64,000 nt of DNA from positions 7,254,001 through 7,318,000 of the forward strand of contig CM066287.1 in the NCBI GenBank assembly GCA_033816765.1. Direction: 5' to 3'. Shown here in pieces: positions 1 to 9,746 of the stretch. Made by a program: the position numbers and the translations under genes. Below the pieces are notes generated by a model that was given only the letters and a program-made list of their open reading frames with translations, had not been told where the DNA came from and ran no database searches. How positions within the stretch are numbered: the stretch's first letter is position 1; the number at the start of each line of letters is the position of its first letter. Source of the DNA: Nothopassalora personata (lineage: Eukaryota > Ascomycota > Dothideomycetes > Mycosphaerellales > Mycosphaerellaceae).

Positions 1-188
1 AGTGCCGGTCTACTCTGAATCTGGCTTGCCTTCTGTGCCTCGACCGCTTGGCGATATCGCTGCTCATACCTCTCATCGTAATCGTCGTATTGGTTCGTGA
101 CTTCGGCTGTGCTATAGTTGTGTTTGTCTTTCGAGGAGAAGGGCTTAGATCCTTTGCGGATTGAGAGCCTTTTGAGGAGGGATGTCAT
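1..188 (-). CDS. 5' end of an unidentified gene, cut by the window edge
   Basis: An ATG at 188-186 on the minus strand opens a frame with no stop to the window edge, 62 codons. The protein begins MTSLLKRLSIRKGSKPFSS and continues with a hydrophilic, Tyr/Gln/Glu-rich stretch (many Y, D, R and Q). It has no signal peptide or membrane segment. The composition looks like a real fungal N-terminus and the ATG is in a reasonable A/C-rich context (CAACAATGAC), but I do not recognise the family. The rest of the gene lies to the left of the window. It could instead be a chance open frame, because 62 codons is short. Confidence 0.5.
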   Translation of the reverse strand, partial: MTSLLKRLSIRKGSKPFSSKDKHNYSTAEVTNQYDDYDERYEQRYRQAVEAQKASQIQSRPA

Positions 189-887
189 TGTTGTAGTGGA
201 AGTTGTGGTGGAGGAACTTGGCGGACGTCGTGGAGGGCTGTGATTGGAAGGTACAGAGGGAGGCTGATGATGATGATGTTGACGATGACGATGATGATGA
301 TAGAGAGGGATGTAGTCAATAGGGAACCTACCGCGGATACCTCGTGTTTGTATACATCTATTCCCAAGAGCTGACGTCGACGTCAACGCCAGCGGTCGAT
401 ACCGATCTGCTTGCGTGGCCGTCTCAGCCGGAGGTGGATGGATGATGTGCCTCCATGGAACTTTAATCGGACAGCGGGCCGACCGACAATCAACCATGTT
501 TCAGCCGCTTGGCACGAGAATATCACGACGACATATAAAGAAGAGGACGAGAAAGCAATGCTAGGAGTGCTTATTGATCCGCTGTAATGGGATATCATGC
601 TGTATGATCATGGTCCTTGCTCTGACCAATTTCCCCATTGTCGATCTCTGCCGAAAAGCCTCATGCTCATCGCGACTGGCTCGAGTGAGTCTATCAATGA
701 CCCCGAAACTCCCTCGCTGTGCAATGAATGGATAAGAATCTATGCCACTATACATCTTCGAAGCCATCCAAATGCTTCTTGGGTATTGAGCACTGGCGTC
801 AGATCATGGTGCTGTCGCATGGTCTTGGAAGTGAGTTGGCGTTTGTCAACGCCACGGGAAATGTTCAAAAGTGTCTGAGGATATGCT
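189..887. other. Intergenic region, no gene seen
   Basis: About 0.7 kb between the partial gene at the left edge and the 3' end of the Ca2+-ATPase gene. It should hold the promoter of the left-edge gene. A GAT/ATG-rich low-complexity stretch lies at about 262-303. Short frames here have no coding character that I can support. Confidence 0.6.
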
Positions 888-3800
888 TCAAGGCGTGGTG
901 TCATCCTTCTGCCCTTGAGCCGAGCTTGGCTCGCCCGCAAAAGGACCCTTTCCGAATGCTGGTGTCGTGTTTGTAGCCTGACTTGGTGGCTGGCGGCCAG
1001 CTGCTTCCACAGGATCTTCCTTGATGAGGAGTTTGTCCTTCTTGTCGGTGTCGGGGTGAGGATCAAGCCGGTACTCACGGGACAAGTTGCTAGCTGATCG
1101 CTCGCGAGCGAATCGCAGGCTTTCGGCATCACCTTCCCTCCTCTCGACTGGTGACCAGCCTCCGGCGATAGAGCCGCCAATAATACCGGCCATTGCAATA
1201 CCGGCCAGAGCGGAGTTGCTCCTTGATCGACCTCTACGTCGTGAATCTGGCGTCAGTGGTGCTGGTGAGTGACCAGTATCATCTGTTTCAGCCTCGTTGT
1301 TAGGCGTGCGAGGCAAACTAGAGCTCGCACGACTGCGGCTGGGACTCCTGCTGTGCATGAACGCCTCCTTGGGATGGGTCAGCGTGAACTTGAGACTGTT
1401 GATGCGGCCGCCCTTGTACTTCTTCAGCCATGCAAGCTCATCTTTGATATCATAGAGTGCCTGGTTGAACTCGAGTGGGTTCTCTTCGTCGGTGACGACT
1501 ATTCTGTTCTCCCGCCTCTTACGCAGATAGTCCTTGATAAATGGTGGCACAACAGCGGCAGCGAGCTCGTCGGGTACCAGACGAACAATGACACCAATCG
1601 GCAGTGAAAGAGCACCGAGTACCAGAGCGATACCCCACTGGGATGCGGTCTGTCGCTCTGCTTGGAATGCTGCCCAGCCACCGACAAAGATGATCAGAAC
1701 TTGGCCGCCAATCATGACCATGAAGATGCCCACGAAGAACAGATTGCGCTGAATGCCTTCGAACACGTTGAAACGGTTGTCCAAGCGACGATTGTTCAGA
1801 GCGTTGAAGATTTGCATCCAGGTAAAAGTATTGAAAACAAGTGTCTGCAGCTGTCTCTGCTTTTTCTCATCGTCCGATGGGTAGTTCAGAATGGAAGAGC
1901 CAGCGAAGTACAAAACCAAGGTGACCACGAGTTGGTAGATAGCTTGTCCAATTATCATCTTCCACATGGAGACAGAGAAGAGTGGTGCGGACTTTGGATC
2001 TGGTTTGCGGTTGAGGATGTTGCGGCTTGGCGGATCGGTGGCAAGGGCAAGAGCAGCCATGGTGTCCATGATCAAGTTGATCCACAGTAGCTGCACAGCT
2101 GTCAGAACGGACTCCTCGTCGTCGTTCGAGACAGCTGAGATGAATGCGAGCAGCACAGCCGTGATATTGACTGTGATCTGAAACTGCAAGAACTTCCTGA
2201 CGGCATCGTTGACGGCACGTCCCCACATGAGAGCCTTGACGATAGAAGCAAAGTTATCGTCCATCAGGATGATGTCGGAAGCTTCTTTTGCGACTTCCGT
2301 TCCCGCAATATTCATGGCAAACCCAACATCTGCAGCCTTTAGAGCAGGCGCGTCGTTGGTACCGTCTCCAGTGACAGCGACAGTCTCGCCCATCTCTTTC
2401 AGTCGCTTGACCAGGGTTCTCTTGTCATCAGGGGAGGATCGTGCTAGGACCTGCAGTTTTGGGATGACGGCCTTTTGCTCGGTCTTGCTCATCTTGCGGA
2501 AATCTGGTCCCTCGAGTGCGACGCCTCCTGAAGTGAAGATGCCGCACTCCGTGGCAATAGCCTTCGCCGTGATAATATTGTCACCAGTAACCATGCGACA
2601 GAATACTCCTGCAGTAATGCAGTCTTTTACAGCTTCGGGCACACCGGCTCTGAGTGGATCTTGAATACCGACGACGGCCAGGAAGTTCATATCTTTGCAG
2701 ATGTCATCGACTACAGCTTGAGTCTTGTCGTCTTCACTTCGGCGGACTCCTCGAGGTGGCCATACATCGGACTGAAAGTCTCGCCAGATGATGCCAATTG
2801 TGCGGAGAGATCGCGAGGCGTAAGCATCGATCAGCTGTTCGAGGGTCTTTTTGTTCTCTGCAGACAGCTTTGTGGTCTCTGTACCTTGGGTGGGATCGCG
2901 GATGATGTTGGAGCAGTGTCGGAGCATGATCTCACTGGCACCCTTTACCAGCAGCCTGTAACCTTGGCCATTCTTCAGCTTGATGACCATTGCCATATAC
3001 TTGCGACCAGAGTCGAATGGGATCATCTGTGTGATTTCAACATTGCTCCGCTCGATAGGGAGGTTGTCCATGCCGAGGTAGTCACGAGCAAAGTCGAGAA
3101 GCGCAGTCTCAGTCTTGGATCCCACGAAGCTATTCTTGCCATTGTCTTCAGTCTCGAAAGCAGTGGAGTTGATGGCAATGCTGTCCTTCCATAGCGTCTT
3201 CGTATCCTTCGAGATCGAGCCGATACATTCGGAAGTAGAGACATCATCAATCTCGTCGTCCATGTCCTTGTTGGGGTCTGGCTTCGAGTTGTCGTTTGCG
3301 TTGCCACCGGCTCGATTGCTAAACCTGCTAGATGTACCAACCGAGCCAGCCACAACAGTCATGACGTTCTGTGTGAGGGTACCAGTCTTGTCGGAGCAAA
3401 CTGAAGTCGCATTGCCCATGGTTTCGCAGGATCGCAGCACACGCACCAAATTGTTGTCTTTCAGCATGCGCTTGGTGGCGTAGGCAAGAGAGAGCGTGAC
3501 AGCTAACGGTAGACCTTCCGGGACTGCCACAACCACGATCGTGACGGCAGTGATCAAAATCGTCATAAATTGTTGGCCTTTCTCTGCTGGCCGGGCGTGG
3601 TTGTTGGGCAGCTGCGCCAAGAATTTGATCAGCAGGACGACGAAAAGTAGCAGCGCGGCGGCACTTCCGATCTTTGCAATGTACTCAGCCAACTTATTCA
3701 ACTTCGCCTGCAATGGGGTCATGTCGTTGCTTTCCTGCAGAGACAGCATGGTCTTTCCGTATGAAGAGTTGATGCCGACAGCTGTAACAAGCATACGTCC

Positions 3801-5168
3801 GAAACCTTCGGTGACCTTGCCACCAGAGATCATGAATGGGTCCATCTTCTTAAGTGGCTCGCGAGCTTCCATGGCGCGATAGACTTCTTCCGCTGCAGTC
3901 TTCTTGAGTACATCGGATTCACCAGTAGCAGATGATTCGTCACATTTGACGCCGTGTCCAGTGATAAATATGCCGTCCACGGGTATAATGTCACCAGGTT
4001 CAACCAGCAGGACATCTCCGACCAGAATCTCCTGGACGTCGATCTCCTGGGTCATACCCGAGCGCACAACTTTGACATTGCGAGCATCCTTCTTCTTGTT
4101 CAGTTTTGCGAATTGTCGTTCCTTCTGCCAATCGTTGAGCGCGCCGACCATGACAACTACAGTGATGGCAACAATGATGGCTACGCCCTCGACCCACTCG
4201 ACACCGTTAAAGGCAATGGCCTGGTAAATACCAAGGGCGAGCGCAATGACTGCTGCCACGGTGAGAACAATCAGAACTTTGTCGTTGTAGGCGAGCCACA
4301 TCAGCTCGAAAATGTTCTTCACCTTTCGCTCCGGGAGTTTGTTCTCGTCGAAGATACGTTTCCGGTCTTCGAATGTGCCTTTCCCAGTCTTCTCGCCGCC
4401 AGATTCCATGACAGGTTCTTCCACCACGGTCTTGTCAGACGAAGGGGTTCCCACTGCTGTCGCCTCCTCGAAAGAGACCGCACCCTGGACGTTCTGCTCG
4501 TCTACGCTGAGACCACTCGATCGATCTGTCCGCAGGCCCTTCTCCATACCTGAAAGTCCTCCGAGTGCGTGGAAGGCACCCAAACTTTTCGGATTGAACA
4601 GCTTCGTCATATGGCCTGGAGCAAACGCGAATGGATTGTTCTCTCGATGAAAGTCGTCCTCGGTACCAGGGTCCGGCTTCAATGCCTCGTCATCCGACAG
4701 TATCGGATGATCTCCATCGTCGTGCTTCGAGGAACCACCAAAAGCTTTGGACGCATCAGTCTCCGTCCGTGTGTTGACGTAGGTAACGTCCGAGGTCGAT
4801 GAAGTCTCGGCATCGCTGGCGTCGCTGCCCCCTCTACTTCGCCCTGTCGGCACAGATAGGAAATCCTTTGGCATTCCCCATTGCTTGGGTGACGAGACAT
4901 TGTGAGGACTAGTCGGCCTCGATCCCTTACTCTCGAAGCTGGCTTTGCCTTGAAGCTCAGTCGGTGTCGACTGAGGTAAGGTCGGCCGTAGACCGTTCGT
5001 ACTGTCCTCGCCTGCGTCCTGCTCCATATTAGAATTACTGTTCCGTTGCACCGCAGATGTGTCGATTGTGATGGTCGGTGCTCGTCTCCGCGCGGGATTC
5101 GGAGAGGGTGATGTTGTTCCTGCGTCGCCCTCGTGGGGAGGCGACCTCCCGTCATTATGGTCTGCCAT
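888..5168 (-). CDS. Calcium-transporting P-type ATPase (P2B/PMCA type, Pmc1-like)
   Basis: Single-exon frame of 1426 codons. It pumps Ca2+ out of the cytosol, in fungi usually into the vacuole, using ATP. The start is the ATG at 5168 (MADHNDGRS...); the frame stays open upstream but has no earlier ATG. A long Ser/Pro-rich cytosolic N-terminus of about 280 residues precedes the first membrane pair. The actuator motif TGES is at 415-418, PEGL in membrane segment 4 at 550-553, and the phosphorylated Asp of DKTGTLT at D593. MVTGDN and TGDGTNDAPAL, which mark the P-domain hinge, follow. Six C-terminal membrane segments and a basic Ser-rich tail end the protein. This is long for the family (yeast Pmc1 is about 1170 residues) because of both tails. 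Fungal PMC genes are often induced through calcineurin-Crz1; I did not identify a convincing Crz1 site here. Confidence 0.95.
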   Translation of the reverse strand: MADHNDGRSPPHEGDAGTTSPSPNPARRRAPTITIDTSAVQRNSNSNMEQDAGEDSTNGLRPTLPQSTPTELQGKASFESKGSRPTSPHNVSSPKQWGMPKDFLSVPTGRSRGGSDASDAETSSTSDVTYVNTRTETDASKAFGGSSKHDDGDHPILSDDEALKPDPGTEDDFHRENNPFAFAPGHMTKLFNPKSLGAFHALGGLSGMEKGLRTDRSSGLSVDEQNVQGAVSFEEATAVGTPSSDKTVVEEPVMESGGEKTGKGTFEDRKRIFDENKLPERKVKNIFELMWLAYNDKVLIVLTVAAVIALALGIYQAIAFNGVEWVEGVAIIVAITVVVMVGALNDWQKERQFAKLNKKKDARNVKVVRSGMTQEIDVQEILVGDVLLVEPGDIIPVDGIFITGHGVKCDESSATGESDVLKKTAAEEVYRAMEAREPLKKMDPFMISGGKVTEGFGRMLVTAVGINSSYGKTMLSLQESNDMTPLQAKLNKLAEYIAKIGSAAALLLFVVLLIKFLAQLPNNHARPAEKGQQFMTILITAVTIVVVAVPEGLPLAVTLSLAYATKRMLKDNNLVRVLRSCETMGNATSVCSDKTGTLTQNVMTVVAGSVGTSSRFSNRAGGNANDNSKPDPNKDMDDEIDDVSTSECIGSISKDTKTLWKDSIAINSTAFETEDNGKNSFVGSKTETALLDFARDYLGMDNLPIERSNVEITQMIPFDSGRKYMAMVIKLKNGQGYRLLVKGASEIMLRHCSNIIRDPTQGTETTKLSAENKKTLEQLIDAYASRSLRTIGIIWRDFQSDVWPPRGVRRSEDDKTQAVVDDICKDMNFLAVVGIQDPLRAGVPEAVKDCITAGVFCRMVTGDNIITAKAIATECGIFTSGGVALEGPDFRKMSKTEQKAVIPKLQVLARSSPDDKRTLVKRLKEMGETVAVTGDGTNDAPALKAADVGFAMNIAGTEVAKEASDIILMDDNFASIVKALMWGRAVNDAVRKFLQFQITVNITAVLLAFISAVSNDDEESVLTAVQLLWINLIMDTMAALALATDPPSRNILNRKPDPKSAPLFSVSMWKMIIGQAIYQLVVTLVLYFAGSSILNYPSDDEKKQRQLQTLVFNTFTWMQIFNALNNRRLDNRFNVFEGIQRNLFFVGIFMVMIGGQVLIIFVGGWAAFQAERQTASQWGIALVLGALSLPIGVIVRLVPDELAAAVVPPFIKDYLRKRRENRIVVTDEENPLEFNQALYDIKDELAWLKKYKGGRINSLKFTLTHPKEAFMHSRSPSRSRASSSLPRTPNNEAETDDTGHSPAPLTPDSRRRGRSRSNSALAGIAMAGIIGGSIAGGWSPVERREGDAESLRFARERSASNLSREYRLDPHPDTDKKDKLLIKEDPVEAAGRQPPSQATNTTPAFGKGPFAGEPSSAQGQKDDTTP

Positions 5169-7590
5169 GTCAGCTCGTCTGTGCTGGAGGTCCCGGTCTC
5201 GTTGTGGCCTGGTCTTCAAGCTCCTAAATGACCGCAACTAGGACTGGTATGCAGATTGTGGCGGTCTCGGTGCAGCTCATGCAGACCTTGTAATGATCGA
5301 GGAATGCTGTGGGAAGATATAGTGGTAGAGCTGTAGTGCGCAGACTCGATGTGGCGCAGCCCGTAAGCTCAGCTGGCAAGTCTTCAAAGATGTTTTTCTG
5401 TAGGCCGTGCCTGCTGGATCAATGCTTGGCCAGAACCAAAGATCAGGTGCCTGTTATGACAAGCTCCGTTAGCTATTGCCTGGAGAGAAGTGCGGCGAAA
5501 GGCAGTGGCGTTGTTTGCTATTCCGTGCATTAACCGCCGTCTTCGACAGCCAAGGTGCATCGTTCGGGGCAGTGCAAGATGGGGCAAAGCATGTGCCACC
5601 GCGAGGAATGCTAGGGCGATTGTCTCCAAGAAGTGATAAGGAAATGGATTCCTCTTACCCACAAATCCCAGGTTCCTCAGGTTCGTCGGCGGCCTTTGTT
5701 GTGACGGGATTGTCAAGCTAGAAGCATGGCCAGAGGAAGCGCGCTACGCGAGGCGAAAGGTGAAGTCGCGTGGCAGTGCTGAGCCATTCACTTCGCGAAG
5801 CAGCGGCGATCGAGTTGATTCGAAACTGTTATCTGACCCGGTAAGCAGACGAAAATGGCCACCAGGAGCGTTGCTGTCGCCTCTCGATGCTTTTTGCCTC
5901 GTAATTGGTAGTCCAGACAGCATACAGTAAAGGCGAAAAGTGCAGAAGTGGAGCTTCACAAACGTCCACGACGGGCCTGCACAGCCTCCCTCCTCGCGCT
6001 AATGACCCATGTCGTCGGTTAGATCCGTCGCGCGCTTAACTCTCGGCAGCGTCAATACCAAGAACGCCCAAGACCTCCTTGCGCTGGGCACGTTCATTGT
6101 TTCGATGGGCAACAGCGAACGAGACTGATGTTTGCAGCCCACGCCTGCAATGGATGCTCAAATGTGCTCGATGCTCAAATGTGCAGCCGCCTTGCACATT
6201 TCTTGTTCTCGCTTCTCCTGTTTAGTGCTTCGGCAGCTATAAGTGACAGTTTGCTGGGTAAAATGCACGTTGCCGCCCGCCGACGGGCATCCTGAACCTT
6301 AGTCGAGTTTCATCAAACCTCCAAAAGGCGTCTGCACAGGTCGTACATGATGGCTATGCTCAGGGTTGAACCGACTCGCCTGATCGCTCCACACGTCCGA
6401 TTATGAGCTCGCCGACGGCGTTTCACATATAATCTGATCGATATGGAGTCTCGACGTTGCAGCCATGGTTCATGTCCGGCGCACACACCAACCAATCTCC
6501 AGCAAATGATCGCCTCCAACGTTTTGAGTTTGCTGTCGCTCGCTGAACCGTTCCCTCTCCGCCCGGGATCATCACAGGGATAGACAGACCCTCTAGTAGA
6601 AAATTGTCGCAAGTCTGCCGTCATACTACCAATCTTCCAACAGACACCGACATCTTGACTTCATAGCGAAGCAGCTTTTGCTTCTCTGCCAAACCGAAGC
6701 TGCTGTGCTTGATCTCGTCCTTGGCTGCTGCTCTAACGTGGATCCAATGCTTGAAGCTGCCCCTCCTCCCTGTTAGCATGAACGTCTCACGCTGACGCGC
6801 GTGGCGCATCTACGCAGGCGTCACGAGAGGAGCCACGAGCAGTTTCACCTGCGAGCAAACTAATAAATCCCTACGTACACCTGCGCTCTTGTGTGCATCA
6901 CGCATCACATGGGCGTGCGAAAGATTCGCCATCGCTTCTGTTTGGTGCAGATTCTTCGCCCAGGCCAGCTCTATCGATGCCTACGACCAAATCGCTGTCG
7001 CTCTCCAGAAACCAAATCCCAGAGCTTCCTGTTTTGGGTGCTTTTGATCTGTGTGGGGCGAGCCGACCGACGCCGACCATCACATCGTGGCGAAACGTGG
7101 CAATCGCACGACATCACTCCATCCGGGAGTAACACCGCTCGTCAAGCAGACCGTGTTCCGCCATCTCGTGAGCACAGTTCGGGTCACCAGTCCGAGTTGG
7201 TGGTTATGACGGCTTGATGATACGACCAATGCCACGGACTGCCAATGTTTGCCCAGAAAGCATGGGGAGATTGACTTCTTGCACGCCAATACTGCACAGC
7301 CACACGCAAAGGGCACGAATTACTGGAGTAGTAGTGATGCGCCGATTTCATGCTTGCTGGCGTCAGCACAGTGCATCTTCGCCTCGATCGTTGCAATTCC
7401 CCCACGATACATGTTTTGTTGATCCAACACTTCTGCAGGCAAACACAGACGAGCGATAGTACTTGGAGAGCACGATCGTGGATGTGAGAATCTCCCTTAT
7501 TGCTACAAGCTGTAGATACATCCGATGAGTACTCTTCGCCAACGTGAGCTCCAGCTGGTGACTCTGCAAGCAAACTCCAAACCCCTGCAC
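5169..7590. other. Intergenic region, no gene seen
   Basis: About 2.4 kb between the start of the Ca2+-ATPase gene and the 3' end of the xylulokinase gene. Frames here are short and cross-stranded without family resemblance. One small local duplication is visible: the string GATGCTCAAATGTGC occurs twice within about 6152-6185. The part next to 5168 presumably holds the ATPase promoter. Confidence 0.6.
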
Positions 7591-9420
7591 CTACTTCCTC
7601 GACGTCTCCTCAAGCACCTTCTTCTCCATCTTCTCAAACCCCTCCACCGCCTCCCCATACCTCTCAAACACACCTTCACCATACCCCTCCGCAATCCTCT
7701 TCACAAAAGCCCCCTCATCCCACCTCTTCCCAATCAACTCCTCAAAAGTCTCTCCACTCTTCCTCTCGCAGCCCCAAACAGCCTTATAAGCCGCTCCCAG
7801 CGCACATGCATTGCCTCCGATATCAAGCTTGTACACTCCCTCCACAGACCCGAGAACTTCACCGCAGATCTTGGCGATGGCGGCATTGGCGGAACCGCCG
7901 CCTACGAGGTAAACGCGGCGGGGTTGAGCGGGGAGGTTGTTGGAGGGTTTGACGAGAGCTTGGGAGCGGAGACGGAGGGAGAGAAATTGAGATTCGAGGA
8001 TGGTGCGGGCGTCGTCTGGTGTGAAGGAGGAGGGGGCTGGTTGGAGGTCTTTTGTAGCGGGGTTGTAGGTGTAGCGCCATTGGCCTGAGGGGACGTTTGG
8101 AACGATTTCTGGGCGGGGGAAGTATAGGCCTAGTCTCATGGGATCCGTAGCAGTGTTTTGGGACAAGGGTTGTGTTGAGAGAGCTGTGGAGTTGAAGGAG
8201 TCCCAGGATTTGGAAGAGTCGAGCTGGTCTCGGATCTGTTCGCGGGCGAGGCCACCGTTCTTGTAGCAGAGCATAAACATGTAAAGACCTGGTGCTGTGG
8301 GGTGATTCATGAAGTGATAGGCTGGGTCTGGTTTGTATTCGGGCGTACTCATGAGGAACGTCGTGCTGGTGCCGAGGGATACCATGGCGTCTGAGGGCCG
8401 GAGTGGGAGGGCAAGGATCGTTGCTGGGTTGTCGCCCGTGAAGGGGATGATATTGCAATCTGATGGGAAGCCGTAGCGTCCTGTGAAGTACTTGCTCACT
8501 GTTCCGAACGCTTTGCCACCGTCTTCAGGAACCTCTCCAAGTTTCTTCCTCAGCTCGGCGACACCTTCCTTGGATCCAGCTGTCAGCGCAAGCAGAGTAT
8601 CGTTCCACCATCCATTGTTCACGTCCCAGAGGTTCATACCAGTCCCATCGCTGATGTCAATGGGAGCTATCCGTCCGAGAAAGACTGAAGCCAGGAACGA
8701 AGACACCAGTGATATCCGCGCTGTCTCCTGATAATGCTCAGGGTACTTCGTCCGATACCTCAGAATCTGCGGTCCGCTGAATCGATGATGTGCATTGCTG
8801 CCAGTAACTCTTGCAAGAGTCTCCGGATTACCCAGCTCAGCATCAAAAGCATCACATTGCTTCTGCGTGCTAGCGTCTTGCCAATTTGGACTCGTCGCGT
8901 GTGCGAAAGCACCTTTCCTCTCGCCTTTGCTTCCGGGCACCAGTTGCTCGATCAATGACTTGCCAGAATCTAGGTTCGATAGGATGTTCTCGGCATTTTT
9001 GGACCAGAAGACTGTGCCGTGTTGCATACCCGCTCCAGAAATGCCCTTGACTCTACTGAAGTCGAGGCCGGCTTGCTTTAGGCGATCGAGGACCAGGTTG
9101 ACGGCTTCTAGCCACATGGCTGGTGGTGCAAAGACTTCGCCTTCGGAAGGGTTGGTCAGTACTCCTTTCTCGATGCCATACTTGCTGAGGTCTGCATCGA
9201 AATCGACTTTTGCTTCGTGAATGAGTTTGAGATTGGAATCGACAACGATGCCTGGATCCATGTCAGCTAATAGAGTATATCAGCCACAAATGGTTATTCA
9301 TACCTTTCAATTGCTGAGTCGAAAGGTCAAAGCCCTATTGAGTATCATCAGCATGTGCACATACTGCTCGTAGTGAATACTGCATACCATGTACAAGGGT
9401 CCGCTGCTAGCTCCTGCCAT
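7591..9420 (-). CDS. D-xylulose kinase (FGGY family), two introns
   Basis: Phosphorylates D-xylulose to xylulose 5-phosphate, the last step before the pentose phosphate pathway in fungal xylose and arabinose use; cytosolic. The long frame alone lacks the conserved N-terminus. Adding two small upstream exons restores it. Exon 1 is 9420-9388, intron 9387-9335 (53 nt), exon 2 is 9334-9304, intron 9303-9252 (52 nt), exon 3 is 9251-7591. Both introns are GT...AG and the joined product is 574 residues, normal for fungal xylulokinases. The spliced N-terminus reads [20 protein letters not shown], the FGGY nucleotide-binding start with D14. The catalytic-Asp region [12 protein letters not shown] has its second Asp near 223. 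SLGTSTTFL forms the phosphate loop of the C-terminal domain and GGGSAN follows it. Sure of the family; substrate specificity is inferred from similarity to fungal xylulokinases. Confidence 0.93.
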
Positions 9421-9746
9421 CTTGCAATGACCGCCGCGACGGGTCACGTCGTGTGAAGTCCAGTGCCGTGTGGCGATAGTCTGCAGTATTCAGACATCGA
9501 AGTGTAGTCAACAAAATCCGTGCAATGCTCCGTGGGGACCTCTGATGCTCGGCAAGAGCTCCATGAGGTTCCGCCGGCTAAATACGGCTAAACTGCTCGT
9601 GGTCGTCCTGAAGCGTTCTGAGCTGGGAGCAGTGCTTGAGTGCCGGCAAACGGAGAATTGCAGCAGTACTGTGTGGCTGATAAGTCTGGTTACATTCCTT
9701 CGTAGCAGCGTAAAGTCATTGACAGCTATGTCCGTCTGCCACTCGT
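9421..9746. other. Intergenic region, no gene seen
   Basis: 326 bp holding the xylulokinase promoter and the 3' flank of the DUF3074 gene. I see no further gene. Confidence 0.6.

Noticed and set aside
740..1198. Open frames overlapping the Ca2+-ATPase gene
   Set aside because: Shadows of the ATPase coding sequence in other frames; no independent family resemblance.
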